Assembly: GCF_018343715.1 (NCBI RefSeq)
Contig: NZ_JAGYPL010000001.1
Coordinates: forward strand, 1,080,840-1,144,839
DNA: 64,000 nucleotides
Direction of reading: 5' to 3'
Source of the DNA: Bacillus sp. FJAT-49711
GTDB taxonomy: Bacteria > Bacillota > Bacilli > Bacillales > Bacillaceae_C
Positions 10,747 to 17,900 of the stretch are shown here, one piece after another. The notes beneath the pieces are model-generated. The model ran no database searches and was not told the DNA's origin. It saw only the letters and a program-made list of their open reading frames with translations. Position numbers and translations under genes: made by a program. Position 1 is the first letter of the stretch. Each line of letters starts with the position of its first letter.

Positions 10747-11466
10747 TTAGACGTTTGCAGTTTCAGCTGCTTCTTCTGCTTCTTCATCTTGTTTAGATTC
10801 GAGCAATGCATCAGCCATTTTAGCAGTCAAAAGTTTTACTGCACGGATTGCATCATCGTTAGCAGGAATTACATGATCGATTTCATCCGGGTCACAGTTT
10901 GTATCAACGATTCCGACGATAGGAATATTTAATTTACGCGCCTCCGCAACAGCAATTCTTTCTTTGCGAGGGTCTATAATGAACATAGCATCCGGAAGAG
11001 TTTTCATGTCTTTGATGCCGCCTAAAAATTTAACGAGGCGATCATATTCTTTCTTCAACATAACGACTTCTTTTTTAGGCAATACTTCGAAAGTTCCATC
11101 TTCTTCCATTTTTTCGATTGCTTTTAAGCGTTCGATTCTTTTTTGAATAGTTTCAAAGTTAGTTAAAGTTCCGCCAAGCCAGCGATGATTTACATAGTAA
11201 TGTCCCGCACGCTCTGCTTCTTCTTTAACAGATTCTTGAGCTTGTTTTTTTGTTCCTACGAATAGAACTTTACCATTGTTATCAGCAAGCTCTCTCATAA
11301 AGTTATAAGCTTCTTCGACCTTTTTTACCGTTTTTTGAAGGTCGATGATATAAATACCGTTACGTTCCGTAAAAATGTATTTTTTCATTTTTGGGTTCCA
11401 ACGGCGTGTTTGATGTCCAAAATGAACACCAGCTTCAAGCAATTGCTTCATTGAAATTACTGACAT
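10747..11466 (-). CDS. rpsB: 30S ribosomal protein S2
   Basis: S2 is a late-assembling protein of the small ribosomal subunit. The 239-residue chain begins [20 protein letters not shown] and has the family blocks [22 protein letters not shown] and [20 protein letters not shown]. The tail is acidic and alanine-rich. The ATG at 11464-11466 has AAGGAGG upstream. A frame running 37 codons further is non-homologous leader and was excluded. The gene has its own sigma-A-type promoter at 11580-11608 and a leader of about 110 nt that can form a long-range stem near the Shine-Dalgarno sequence. Confidence 0.97.
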   Translation of the reverse strand: MSVISMKQLLEAGVHFGHQTRRWNPKMKKYIFTERNGIYIIDLQKTVKKVEEAYNFMRELADNNGKVLFVGTKKQAQESVKEEAERAGHYYVNHRWLGGTLTNFETIQKRIERLKAIEKMEEDGTFEVLPKKEVVMLKKEYDRLVKFLGGIKDMKTLPDAMFIIDPRKERIAVAEARKLNIPIVGIVDTNCDPDEIDHVIPANDDAIRAVKLLTAKMADALLESKQDEEAEEAAETANV

Positions 11467-11495
11467 AGTGTTTTTCCTCCTTGGTTTTCTTCCTC

Positions 11496-11558
11496 CGTTC
11501 CGCTCATTTTTTGCGCATTCTGTATATAAACAGCACCATGCAACAAAATCACGGAACG
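11496..11558 (-). promoter_or_regulatory. Candidate structured 5' leader of rpsB
   Basis: In the rpsB leader, CGTTCCG (complement of 11552-11558) can pair perfectly with CGGAACG (complement of 11496-11502). That 7-bp stem encloses 49 nt and ends about 20 nt before the Shine-Dalgarno sequence. Autoregulation of rpsB by S2 through a leader is known in gamma-proteobacteria. A comparable role here is inference from position and pairing only. Confidence 0.35.
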
Positions 11559-11579
11559 TGTGTATTAACACCATCAATC

Positions 11580-11608
11580 AATATAGCATAAAAAAAGTAT
11601 GCTATCAA
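11580..11608 (-). promoter_or_regulatory. Sigma-A-type promoter of rpsB
   Basis: On the minus strand TTGATA (11603-11608) is separated by exactly 17 nt from TATATT (11580-11585). The spacer is almost entirely an inverted repeat, TAGCATA-N7-TATGCTA (11584-11604), which might be an operator but could also be chance. Position about 110 nt upstream of rpsB and after swrB supports the call. Confidence 0.65.
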
Positions 11609-11611
11609 GTA

Positions 11612-12091
11612 TTACTTCCGATTTTCATGGAACTTAAGAAGCAACTCCACTTCGGTTTTTCCTTTTTTTAATTGTTTTGCTATTTCGCTGCTAGTTAATC
11701 CTTTTTGAGATAAATCTTCTACTTGTTGAGTGAAGGTTTTTGGAGTTTCTACTTCACTTTGTTTATTTTCATATACTTCCGCTGCCAGCATTCTTGAATA
11801 TGTTTCTGCAGTTATAGGAGATTCCTGTTCTACTATGGCATTAGGTTCATTCTGCATGTCATCCGATTGTTTGTTGCTTTTTGGTGAATGCTGAAATTGT
11901 GTGATAAATGATTTATTTTCTTCTTTTAGCTCCAACAGAAATGCTGCTAACATTTCTTCAGATTCTTCTTGAATTTTCCGTTGATTCCTTTCAATTTCTA
12001 TGAAACGATTTTGACGTTGATATAAAACAACGACAGCCAAAATCAGGAAAAGATTCAACATAAATAAGAAAAAAATTAGTATACCGATCAA
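11612..12091 (-). CDS. swrB: Swarming motility protein SwrB
   Basis: SwrB in B. subtilis is a single-pass membrane protein that promotes flagellar basal-body/export maturation and hence swarming. This 159-residue protein has one N-terminal membrane segment (about residues 2-24, followed by YQRQNRF). A charged, probably coiled-coil middle follows, then a conserved C-terminal helix-turn-helix-like block (LSQKGLTSSEIAKQLKKGKT-EVELLLKF). It starts with TTG; the upstream GGGTAGGGA is only a moderate Shine-Dalgarno sequence. Position after sigD and before rpsB matches B. subtilis. The call rests on the C-terminal block, topology and synteny. Confidence 0.8.
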   Translation of the reverse strand: MIGILIFFLFMLNLFLILAVVVLYQRQNRFIEIERNQRKIQEESEEMLAAFLLELKEENKSFITQFQHSPKSNKQSDDMQNEPNAIVEQESPITAETYSRMLAAEVYENKQSEVETPKTFTQQVEDLSQKGLTSSEIAKQLKKGKTEVELLLKFHENRK

Positions 12092-12099
12092 TATTATCC

Positions 12100-12411
12100 C
12101 TACCCATTGTAATCTATTGTTGTGCCTTTATAAGGGTGAGTCCCCTCCATGTTTATTCGTTTTTTTGTTTTTCTTTTTTTGGGCTGATTTTCATCACTAT
12201 TTTTATGAGGTGATCGTTCATCTTTTAATAGTAATTTATCTTTTCGATCCGTTTCAATGATCCCGTTTCGCTCACGCTCAACTTTTTCTTCCATTTCCTT
12301 TGCCGCATGATCTAAGATGACTTGTCCTCTTTGCTGAAGCTGCTCGGAGATTTTCCCCGCTTCAATAGTTCTCGGAAGGGCAACTTGCATTTCGATCGAT
12401 TTAAGACTCAC
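12100..12411 (-). CDS. Small conserved-looking protein between sigD and swrB, function unknown
   Basis: A 103-residue protein starts with GTG at 12409-12411 (GGGGGT 8 nt upstream) and ends 9 nt before swrB. It begins MSLKSIEMQVALPRTIEAGK, then continues with a highly charged helical stretch (EQLQQRGQVILDHAAKEMEE) and a Lys/Arg-rich tail ending GTTIDYNG. No signal peptide or membrane segment is visible. I recall no counterpart at this place in B. subtilis, where swrB follows sigD directly, but similar small ORFs may occur in other Bacillaceae. Tight packing between two motility genes suggests a motility role. That is inference, and no function can be assigned. Confidence 0.7.
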   Translation of the reverse strand: MSLKSIEMQVALPRTIEAGKISEQLQQRGQVILDHAAKEMEEKVERERNGIIETDRKDKLLLKDERSPHKNSDENQPKKRKTKKRINMEGTHPYKGTTIDYNG

Positions 12412-12426
12412 CTATTTATACCCCCG

Positions 12427-13182
12427 TTATTTTAGAAGTACACTCTTTAATTTAACAATCGTCTTAGAATGGATTTGGGAAATTCTTGAAGTGGATAATT
12501 GTAATATTTCTCCGATTTCTGTAAACGTTAATTCTTCTTTATAAAATAAACTTAATACTAGTTGCTCTTTTTCATTCAAATCCAATAGTGCCAGCTCAAG
12601 ATCTTTAAGCCACTCATTTTTAACTAACTGTTCTTCTGGAGTTAGTGTTTCTTCATCTTTAATATTATGGCTTTGACTTTCGTCCTCTTGATCATAAATA
12701 TGCTCATCAATGGATAAGACACTTGCAAAAATGTGCTCATTTAACGTTTTGCAAACTTCATCTTCTGAAAATCCGCTCACTGATGCAATTTCTTCTACCG
12801 AAGCGTGACGCATCAATTCTTGTTCGAGCATTTGTGTAGCAACTTCTATTTTCTTAACCTTTTCTCTTGTGCTTCTTGGAAGCCAATCTTCTTTTCTTAA
12901 TCCGTCAATAATTGCACCCCTAATTCGAAATGAAGCATATGTATCGAATTTAAGATCCCTAGAAATATCATATTTATTTAAAGCATCCAGAAGGCCCAAT
13001 AGTCCTAAACTTTTAAGCTCTTCCCGACTAACATTTTTAGGTAATCCTACTGATATGCGTTGAACATGATAAGAAACTAAAGGCATGTATTTTTCTACAA
13101 GCATATCTCCTGCATTAGCATCACGGGAATGAGTCCAAAGCTCCCAATATTTCTTCTCTTCCATCGGTGGTGAGTTTGACAT
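12427..13182 (-). CDS. sigD: RNA polymerase sigma factor SigD (flagellar/motility sigma 28)
   Basis: SigD directs late flagellar, chemotaxis and autolysin genes. The 251-residue protein has sigma-70 region 2 (VEKYMPLVSYHVQR; FDTYASFRIRGAIIDGLRK, EDWLPRSTREK), region 3, and region 4 with its helix-turn-helix (LTFTEIGEILQLSTSRISQI). The ATG at 13180-13182 has GAGGAGGG just upstream. A frame 12 codons longer (MQRVYVIVRRDY) belongs to the leader shared with ylqD. Unlike B. subtilis, where sigD closely follows cheD, it is about 1.06 kb from cheD, across decayed repeats and a candidate cheD terminator. Confidence 0.96.
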   Translation of the reverse strand: MSNSPPMEEKKYWELWTHSRDANAGDMLVEKYMPLVSYHVQRISVGLPKNVSREELKSLGLLGLLDALNKYDISRDLKFDTYASFRIRGAIIDGLRKEDWLPRSTREKVKKIEVATQMLEQELMRHASVEEIASVSGFSEDEVCKTLNEHIFASVLSIDEHIYDQEDESQSHNIKDEETLTPEEQLVKNEWLKDLELALLDLNEKEQLVLSLFYKEELTFTEIGEILQLSTSRISQIHSKTIVKLKSVLLK

Positions 13183-13204
13183 ATAATCCCTCCTCACAAT
13201 TACA

Positions 13205-13302
13205 TAGACTCTCTGCATTCACCAAGTCTGACGGTACAAGGCTTTCTGTACTATTTTTTTATTCTCCTCCTGCATTAAATAGGGGGTATTTCACTTTTTA
13301 TT
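13205..13302 (-). repeat. Leader segment of sigD, homologous to the ylqD leader (copy 1)
   Basis: Positions 13205-13247 match 57256-57298 upstream of ylqD at 34 of 43 positions without gaps. A further block at 13287-13302 matches 57299-57314 at 15 of 16. The 39 nt between them are absent at ylqD. In the mRNA sense both copies end near the Shine-Dalgarno sequence of the downstream gene. Both contain an in-frame mini-reading frame of the form M-x-R-x-Y-x-I-x-R-R. Identity was counted by eye. Confidence 0.75.
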
Positions 13303-13359
13303 TATAAAATTGCCCACTCTATACTGTACGAGAAAATAATCTACTTACTACGAGAGAGC

Positions 13360-13440
13360 CTGCCACCGTTGAATTCCGTTTCAGGCGGTAGCTTTCCGGT
13401 GCACGTGCGGTGAGCCTCCAGGAGTCGCCGTCTGGAATGT
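13360..13440 (+). repeat. GC-rich intergenic element fragment (family I), copy at sigD
   Basis: The segment reads like the start of a GC-rich dispersed Bacillaceae element: CCGTTGAATTCCG, GGCGGTAGCTTTCCGG, GTGCGGTGAGCCTCC. The same order and orientation occur at 57345-57412 (CCGTTGATTTCCG, GGCGAACGCGTTCCGG, GTGCGGTGAACCTG). It is clearly decayed. Confidence 0.6.
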
Positions 13441-13795
13441 AGATTGACTGAGATATTCTTTCGCTCATAGTAGGGGACTCTTAATCTCTTCCTTTTTATA
13501 AGGCTTAAGCTAGTTATTTATACAAGGAAATTTTATTGCCTTTTGTCGGAAAGGCTCGACTTTTTTGAAACACCAAAAATTGCCGAAGAAGTGGTTTATT
13601 TCCTTAATTACTGTGATTGAGGCGTTAAAATAGAAACCTACTGTCGTTCCACTTGAAGATTATCAAAACTTCGTATCCTTATCAAAAAGATGAACTTATC
13701 GTTCCTTAATTATCTTCTATTCTCTTCAATGGCATAAATCATTTTTAAAGGTTCTTTCCCAAATGATTTCAAAACAAAATCTGTTGTATGTTAAT

Positions 13796-14108
13796 TGGAG
13801 CGAAAGTGTGAGACTCCTGGTCGGCTAAAGACGGCCACGTCCTGTAGCCTCCGCCGACACTAGGATGTACTTGTCCGTAGCGGAATCAGCGGCATAAGTG
13901 AGACTGAGACCCCACAGGCGTTTACGCCGAGGAGGCTCATGGAAATGCGTATGCGCCTTGACGAGCCCCGACAAGCATAAGACAAATTGTGCAGTGGCTT
14001 GCCTTTTAGCCACGTAGTAATATGACTTATGACCTCGAGGGGATAGGCGCTGCAGCTAGACAAACCGCCCGCCCCGCGGAAAGAGAGCAGCTGGAGCGAA
14101 AATCAATC
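13796..14108 (+). repeat. Composite nested repeat (family I element interrupted by two other repeat segments)
   Basis: The outer element runs from GGAGCGAAAGTG...GAGACTCCTG to CCGCGGAAAGAG...CTGGAGCGAAAATCAA. It is interrupted by a segment at 13816-13877. Together with the outer block GAGACT (13810-13815) this segment matches the reverse complement of 54921-54987. A second interruption is the whole family II unit at 13941-14063, sitting between GAGGAGGCTCATGG and ACCGCCC. Nesting suggests successive insertions into the same neutral spacer. Confidence 0.65.
13941..14063 (-). repeat. Family II dispersed repeat, copy 1
   Basis: Read on the minus strand it starts TTGTCTAGCTGCAGCGCC, continues CCCCTCGAGGTCATAAG and ends GCTTGTCGGGGCTCG...GGCGC. 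The central hairpin is GTGGCT-N8-AGCCAC (arms 13994-13999 and 14008-14013). Other copies are at 46956-47075 (same strand) and 57489-57604 (opposite strand), where the hairpin has different bases but still pairs. Confidence 0.7.
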
Positions 14109-14206
14109 ACGCACTACCGTAGTAAAGGAAACATTGATTATCAAAATAGCCTTTTAAAAAAATAAATATGTGATGCCTTTTTCGCAGATTAATGCTTTAA
14201 AATTCC

Positions 14207-14233
14207 GAAAATCTAGTTACAAGCGATTTTCGC
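14207..14233 (-). terminator. Candidate terminator of the fla/che operon after cheD
   Basis: An 8-bp perfect stem (CGAAAATC / GATTTTCG) with an 11-nt loop lies 7 bp beyond the cheD stop codon. On the minus strand it is followed by GGAATTTTAAAGC, which is only moderately U-rich. Position favours termination; strength is doubtful. Confidence 0.4.
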
Positions 14234-14240
14234 ATGTTGA

Positions 14241-14735
14241 TCAGATTTCAATCATTTCTTGGTAAACTGTTTTTATTTGTAACATGCAAGTTTCAGTATC
14301 GAATTCTATCGTCCTGCCACTATGCCCCCCGGTATCCTCAGCGACAAGTTGAATTTTCATTGATTTTAACTCTTGCTTTACCGCCTCAATATTACGGGGA
14401 CCTATTCTCATTTGATCATTTTTTGAAGAAAAATGAAACATTTGTGCTCCTCCGGCAATTTTCGCCTTAAGCCTTGACTGATTTGCTCCAAGGGAGATAA
14501 GTTCATGAATTAGCTCTCTCAAAGCAGTATCAGCAAATTTCGCCTTATTTATTTCCTTGTCCCCTCTTGCAAGGGCTGAATCAGGCAACATTATATGTGC
14601 AAGTCCTGCTATACTAATCTGTTTATCATAAACGACTACTCCGACACATGAACCTAGTCCTGAAGTTCTTATCTTTTCGGGTGATTTTACTATTTTCATA
14701 TCTGCAATTCCGACCCTTACTACCGTATCAATCAT
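14241..14735 (-). CDS. cheD: Chemoreceptor glutamine deamidase CheD
   Basis: CheD deamidates receptor glutamines and, in Bacillus, works with CheC in adaptation. The catalytic Cys (TSGLGSCVGV, Cys30) and His (GLAHIMLPDS, His47) of the cysteine-hydrolase fold are present. So is the conserved GGAQMF block. The protein has 164 residues, standard length. Its start overlaps the cheC end by 8 nt, implying translational coupling. It is the last gene of the continuous fla/che block, before about 1 kb of repeats. Confidence 0.96.
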   Translation of the reverse strand: MIDTVVRVGIADMKIVKSPEKIRTSGLGSCVGVVVYDKQISIAGLAHIMLPDSALARGDKEINKAKFADTALRELIHELISLGANQSRLKAKIAGGAQMFHFSSKNDQMRIGPRNIEAVKQELKSMKIQLVAEDTGGHSGRTIEFDTETCMLQIKTVYQEMIEI

Positions 14736-15366
14736 TCATTTCGACTCCCAGCGTATTAAATATGACTGAAAACGAGTTTGGATCAGGAAGAAGGAAAAAA
14801 TGACCATTTACACTTACGGAATTAGTATTTTCCTCATTTAATGCCGTATCAATTACGATTGCATAGTCTTGCGAATGCGATAATTCAATCAACCCGTAAC
14901 TTATTATAGCACCTGCCATATCAACACTAATTGATGGAACAGAAGGATAAAGGTCCAGCCCTGTAAAATCAGATAAGGATGATAAATAAGAACCTGATAA
15001 AATATTTCCCAATTCCTGCATTGCAGAAAGTCCCATTTCGGAATAGGGTGGATTTTCAAAAGAAAAGGACATATCTCCAGTTAATTTTTGTACATATTTA
15101 GTAGCCTGTTCAATAGGGAGAATAAAAAACATACTGCCTGAGGCATCACCTTCTACTCTCAAAAATACTGCAGTTACAATTGTATCGTGACCGCCAGCCA
15201 TTTCCAGCATTTCATCAAAAGTAACAATTCTAACGGAAGGAACTTTCATGTCAATATTTTTACCTACTAATACGGAAAGTGCAGTAGCTGCATTTCCAGC
15301 ACCAATATTGCCGATTTCTTTTAAAACATCTAATTGAAAAGGTGTAATAATTTTTTTAAGCTCCAT
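14728..15366 (-). CDS. cheC: CheY-P phosphatase CheC
   Basis: CheC dephosphorylates CheY-P and binds CheD. Two copies of the family phosphatase motif (E-x3-N) are visible: LKEIGNIGAGNAATALS near residue 17 and MQELGNILSGSYLSSL near residue 120. I use the second ATG (15364-15366, MELKKIITPF) because AAGGG lies 9 nt before it; the ATG three codons upstream touches the Shine-Dalgarno sequence. The resulting 212 residues fit the family. Its start lies inside the last codons of cheW, and its end overlaps cheD. Confidence 0.94.
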   Translation of the reverse strand: MELKKIITPFQLDVLKEIGNIGAGNAATALSVLVGKNIDMKVPSVRIVTFDEMLEMAGGHDTIVTAVFLRVEGDASGSMFFILPIEQATKYVQKLTGDMSFSFENPPYSEMGLSAMQELGNILSGSYLSSLSDFTGLDLYPSVPSISVDMAGAIISYGLIELSHSQDYAIVIDTALNEENTNSVSVNGHFFLLPDPNSFSVIFNTLGVEMND

Positions 15367-15826
15367 ACATTCCATCCCTTAAAGAAAGAGGGGTAACGAT
15401 ATTTTCAAGATTTAACAATAGAACAAGTCTTTTTTCTAAGTTTGCGACTCCCTCAATGAATTCAGGAGGCGCCGCTCCTGCTACGTCCGGGCATGGCTCA
15501 ATAAGAGACTCCGGTATATCCAAAACATCATTTGCTTCATCAACGATCATTCCAACTGTCATATTCTTATAGGAAACAATAATGATCCTTGTGCGATCTG
15601 TATAATCAGCATTTCCAATACCAAAACGATTTTTCAAATCAACGATCGGAATAATAACCCCGCGTAAATTCGTCACTCCTTTTATAAAGGCAGGGACATT
15701 TGGCACTCTTGTTATATGAAGCATTTTTTCAATTGCCGTGACATGCTTAACTGAAATGGAATACTCCTTATCGTTAAGTTTTAAAACGATAACTTTTTGT
15801 TCAGAGGCTTCGGTTGAATTAATCAT
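15356..15826 (-). CDS. cheW: Chemotaxis coupling protein CheW
   Basis: CheW links chemoreceptors to CheA. The single CheW (SH3-like) domain is full, with RVPNVPAFIKGVTNLRG and the NLRGVIIPIVDLKNRF receptor/CheA interface. The start is the ATG at 15824-15826 (MINSTEASEQK), 8 nt after AGGAG, giving 156 residues, which equals the B. subtilis length as I recall it. It follows cheA and overlaps cheC. Confidence 0.96.
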   Translation of the reverse strand: MINSTEASEQKVIVLKLNDKEYSISVKHVTAIEKMLHITRVPNVPAFIKGVTNLRGVIIPIVDLKNRFGIGNADYTDRTRIIIVSYKNMTVGMIVDEANDVLDIPESLIEPCPDVAGAAPPEFIEGVANLEKRLVLLLNLENIVTPLSLRDGMYGA

Positions 15827-15844
15827 TGTATCAGCTCCTAACAA

Positions 15845-17887
15845 TTATTTAATTAAAGCATTGCAGTCGATGATGAGTGCAACCTGTCCATCACCTAAAA
15901 TAGTGGCACCAGAAATAGCGAATACCTCTGTCAAATAAGACCCGAGTGATTTAAGAACAATTTCTTGCTGCCCTATAAAAGAATCAACAATAAGGGCTGC
16001 CATTTTATCACCTTTACGAACGATTACAATCGAAATAAATTCATCTAATTCATGATCAGCATGAAGGCCAAAAATTTCCTTCAGTGATATTAAAGGTACG
16101 ACTTTACCTCTGAAATCAATCACCTGTTGATCATGCGCCAATAGTATTTCTGATTTTTTAATGATAGCTGTTTCAATAATGGAGGATAACGGCAAAGCAT
16201 ATTTTTCTGGTCCAATTTCAATCAACATTGCTGAAATAATCGATAAAGTTAATGGTAATTGAATGGAAAAAACGGATCCTTTTCCTTCAACTGAATCAAT
16301 GGATACTGTTCCACCCAATGATAAAATTTTGGATTTTACTACATCTAAACCTACTCCACGTCCTGAGATATCGGAGATTTTTTCCGCTGTTGAAAATCCA
16401 GGCGCCATAATCAATTCAAATGCTTCTGAATCTGTTAATTCGGCTGCTTCATTTTGAGAAATAATTCCTTTTGAAATGGCTTTTTCAATAATTTTATTTC
16501 GATTTATACCTGCACCATCATCTTCGATCTCTATAAACACATGATTCCCACTATGATATGCCTTTAATTGAATGTTTCCTGTTTCAGATTTTCCATTTGC
16601 CCTTCTGACTTCAGGATTTTCGATACCATGATCAATAGCATTTCTTAATAAATGAACAATAGGATCACCGATCTCATCTATTACTGTTCGATCTAACTCT
16701 GTTTCTGCTCCGATAATTTCCAGTTCAAGAAGCTTGTCCAAATCTTTTGCCAGCTGTCTAACCATTCTTGGAAATCGATTAAATACATTGTCAACAGGCA
16801 CCATTCTCATATTCAAAATAATACTTTGTAAATCACCTGAAATACGCGTCATTCTTTCTACTGTTTCAGCTAAATCAGAGTTCTCAATATCTTGTGATAT
16901 TTGCTCTAAACGGCCCCTGTCAATGACAAGCTCTTCAAAAAGATTCATCAACATATCGAGACGCTCAATATTTACCCTAATCGTTTTATTTGCAGCTTTA
17001 CTTTGTCTCTTTTCATTCGTTTCTGGCTTTCTGGAAGGTGAAGGCAAGGTATCCTCTATTTTTTCCTTTTCGCTTTTATCTAAATTGTCAGACGTAGCTT
17101 CTTCACTTTTTTCATCGATTGATAACGTATCGAATAAATTTGTTTCGACTGATTCAATTTCCGAAATTTTCATGATTTTTTTACGTAAGTCTTCACCAGA
17201 TTCTTGTGTAATTAATGTAACCGTAAACTCGGAGTCAAACTGCTCTTCTTCCAATTGTTCAACAGAAGGTGAAGATTTTATGACTTCCCCACATTTCTCC
17301 AATACCTCAAATACCATAAACACACGCGCTGTTTTTAATAAACAATCAGCACGCAACGAAATTGTTAGTTCATAGCAATCAAAGCCTTGTTCCTTTGATT
17401 GCTCGATAACTGTTCTTTCGTATTGATCATATTTATTTTTTGGATATGTAATAGAAGCTAGTGCAGCGGCTGCTTCATCTTCAGCTTTTTCATTTATTGC
17501 CGGTATATTTCCTTGCTCTATTTGTTCGAGCTTAGTAATAGCCACGCTTACATCTCGAGTTCCATCTCCACCTGATGCGATGGATTCTACCATTGCTTCC
17601 AAATCGTCCACTGCAAGAAACACAATATCTAATAAATCCGTGGTCACTTGCATTTTCTCATTTCTAATACCATCCAGCACATTTTCCATTATATGCGTCA
17701 GATTGGCTAAGTCCGAATACCCCATTGTGGCTGACATACCTTTCAGCGTATGTGCCGCTCTAAAAATATTGTTTACGATTTCAAGATTATGAGGATCCTT
17801 TTCCAATTCAAGAAGATTTTGATTCAAAGATAATAAATGCTCTTTACTTTCATCAATGAACACTTCCAAATATTGATTCATATCCAT
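15845..17887 (-). CDS. cheA: Chemotaxis histidine kinase CheA
   Basis: CheA senses receptor state through CheW and phosphorylates CheY. The domains in order are as follows. P1 phosphotransfer has His46 in FRAAHTLKGMSATMG. P2, the response-regulator-binding domain, is about residues 150-260. A charged linker, the P3 dimerisation helices (about 300-360), the P4 kinase and the C-terminal P5 CheW-like domain follow. P4 has HLLRNAIDHGIE as N box, DDGAGIN as G1, and GRGVGLDVV as G2. Length is 680 residues. Because CheB here lacks a receiver domain, CheY is the only CheA phospho-acceptor encoded in this window. Confidence 0.97.
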   Translation of the reverse strand: MDMNQYLEVFIDESKEHLLSLNQNLLELEKDPHNLEIVNNIFRAAHTLKGMSATMGYSDLANLTHIMENVLDGIRNEKMQVTTDLLDIVFLAVDDLEAMVESIASGGDGTRDVSVAITKLEQIEQGNIPAINEKAEDEAAAALASITYPKNKYDQYERTVIEQSKEQGFDCYELTISLRADCLLKTARVFMVFEVLEKCGEVIKSSPSVEQLEEEQFDSEFTVTLITQESGEDLRKKIMKISEIESVETNLFDTLSIDEKSEEATSDNLDKSEKEKIEDTLPSPSRKPETNEKRQSKAANKTIRVNIERLDMLMNLFEELVIDRGRLEQISQDIENSDLAETVERMTRISGDLQSIILNMRMVPVDNVFNRFPRMVRQLAKDLDKLLELEIIGAETELDRTVIDEIGDPIVHLLRNAIDHGIENPEVRRANGKSETGNIQLKAYHSGNHVFIEIEDDGAGINRNKIIEKAISKGIISQNEAAELTDSEAFELIMAPGFSTAEKISDISGRGVGLDVVKSKILSLGGTVSIDSVEGKGSVFSIQLPLTLSIISAMLIEIGPEKYALPLSSIIETAIIKKSEILLAHDQQVIDFRGKVVPLISLKEIFGLHADHELDEFISIVIVRKGDKMAALIVDSFIGQQEIVLKSLGSYLTEVFAISGATILGDGQVALIIDCNALIK

Positions 17888-17900
17888 AAGCCCACGTCCT

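Larger units (their letters stand above)
13303..14240. other. Intergenic region between sigD and cheD, rich in decayed repeats
   Basis: No supported gene lies here. A degraded element fragment is at about 13360-13440, with TTCCG...GGCGG and GTGCGGTGAGCC blocks. From about 13450 to 13795 the sequence is A/T-rich with nothing recognisable. From 13796 to 14108 lies a composite of nested repeats. A hairpin that may end the fla/che transcript is at 14207-14233. Short open frames at 13825-14063 fall inside the repeats and are not credible genes. Confidence 0.7.

Noticed and set aside
11584-11604. Inverted repeat as terminator of swrB
   Set aside because: No T run follows it on the minus strand. 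It lies between well-formed -35 and -10 hexamers, so I read it as the spacer of the rpsB promoter.
13825-14063. Two short minus-strand open frames (62 and 67 codons) in the sigD-cheD gap
   Set aside because: They lie completely inside nested repeats, overlap each other in different frames, and have no ribosome binding site or recognisable protein motif.
16734-17375. Long plus-strand open frame (213 codons) opposite cheA
   Set aside because: It is an antisense shadow of a well-supported cheA; the serine- and phenylalanine-rich translation mirrors the acidic cheA linker.
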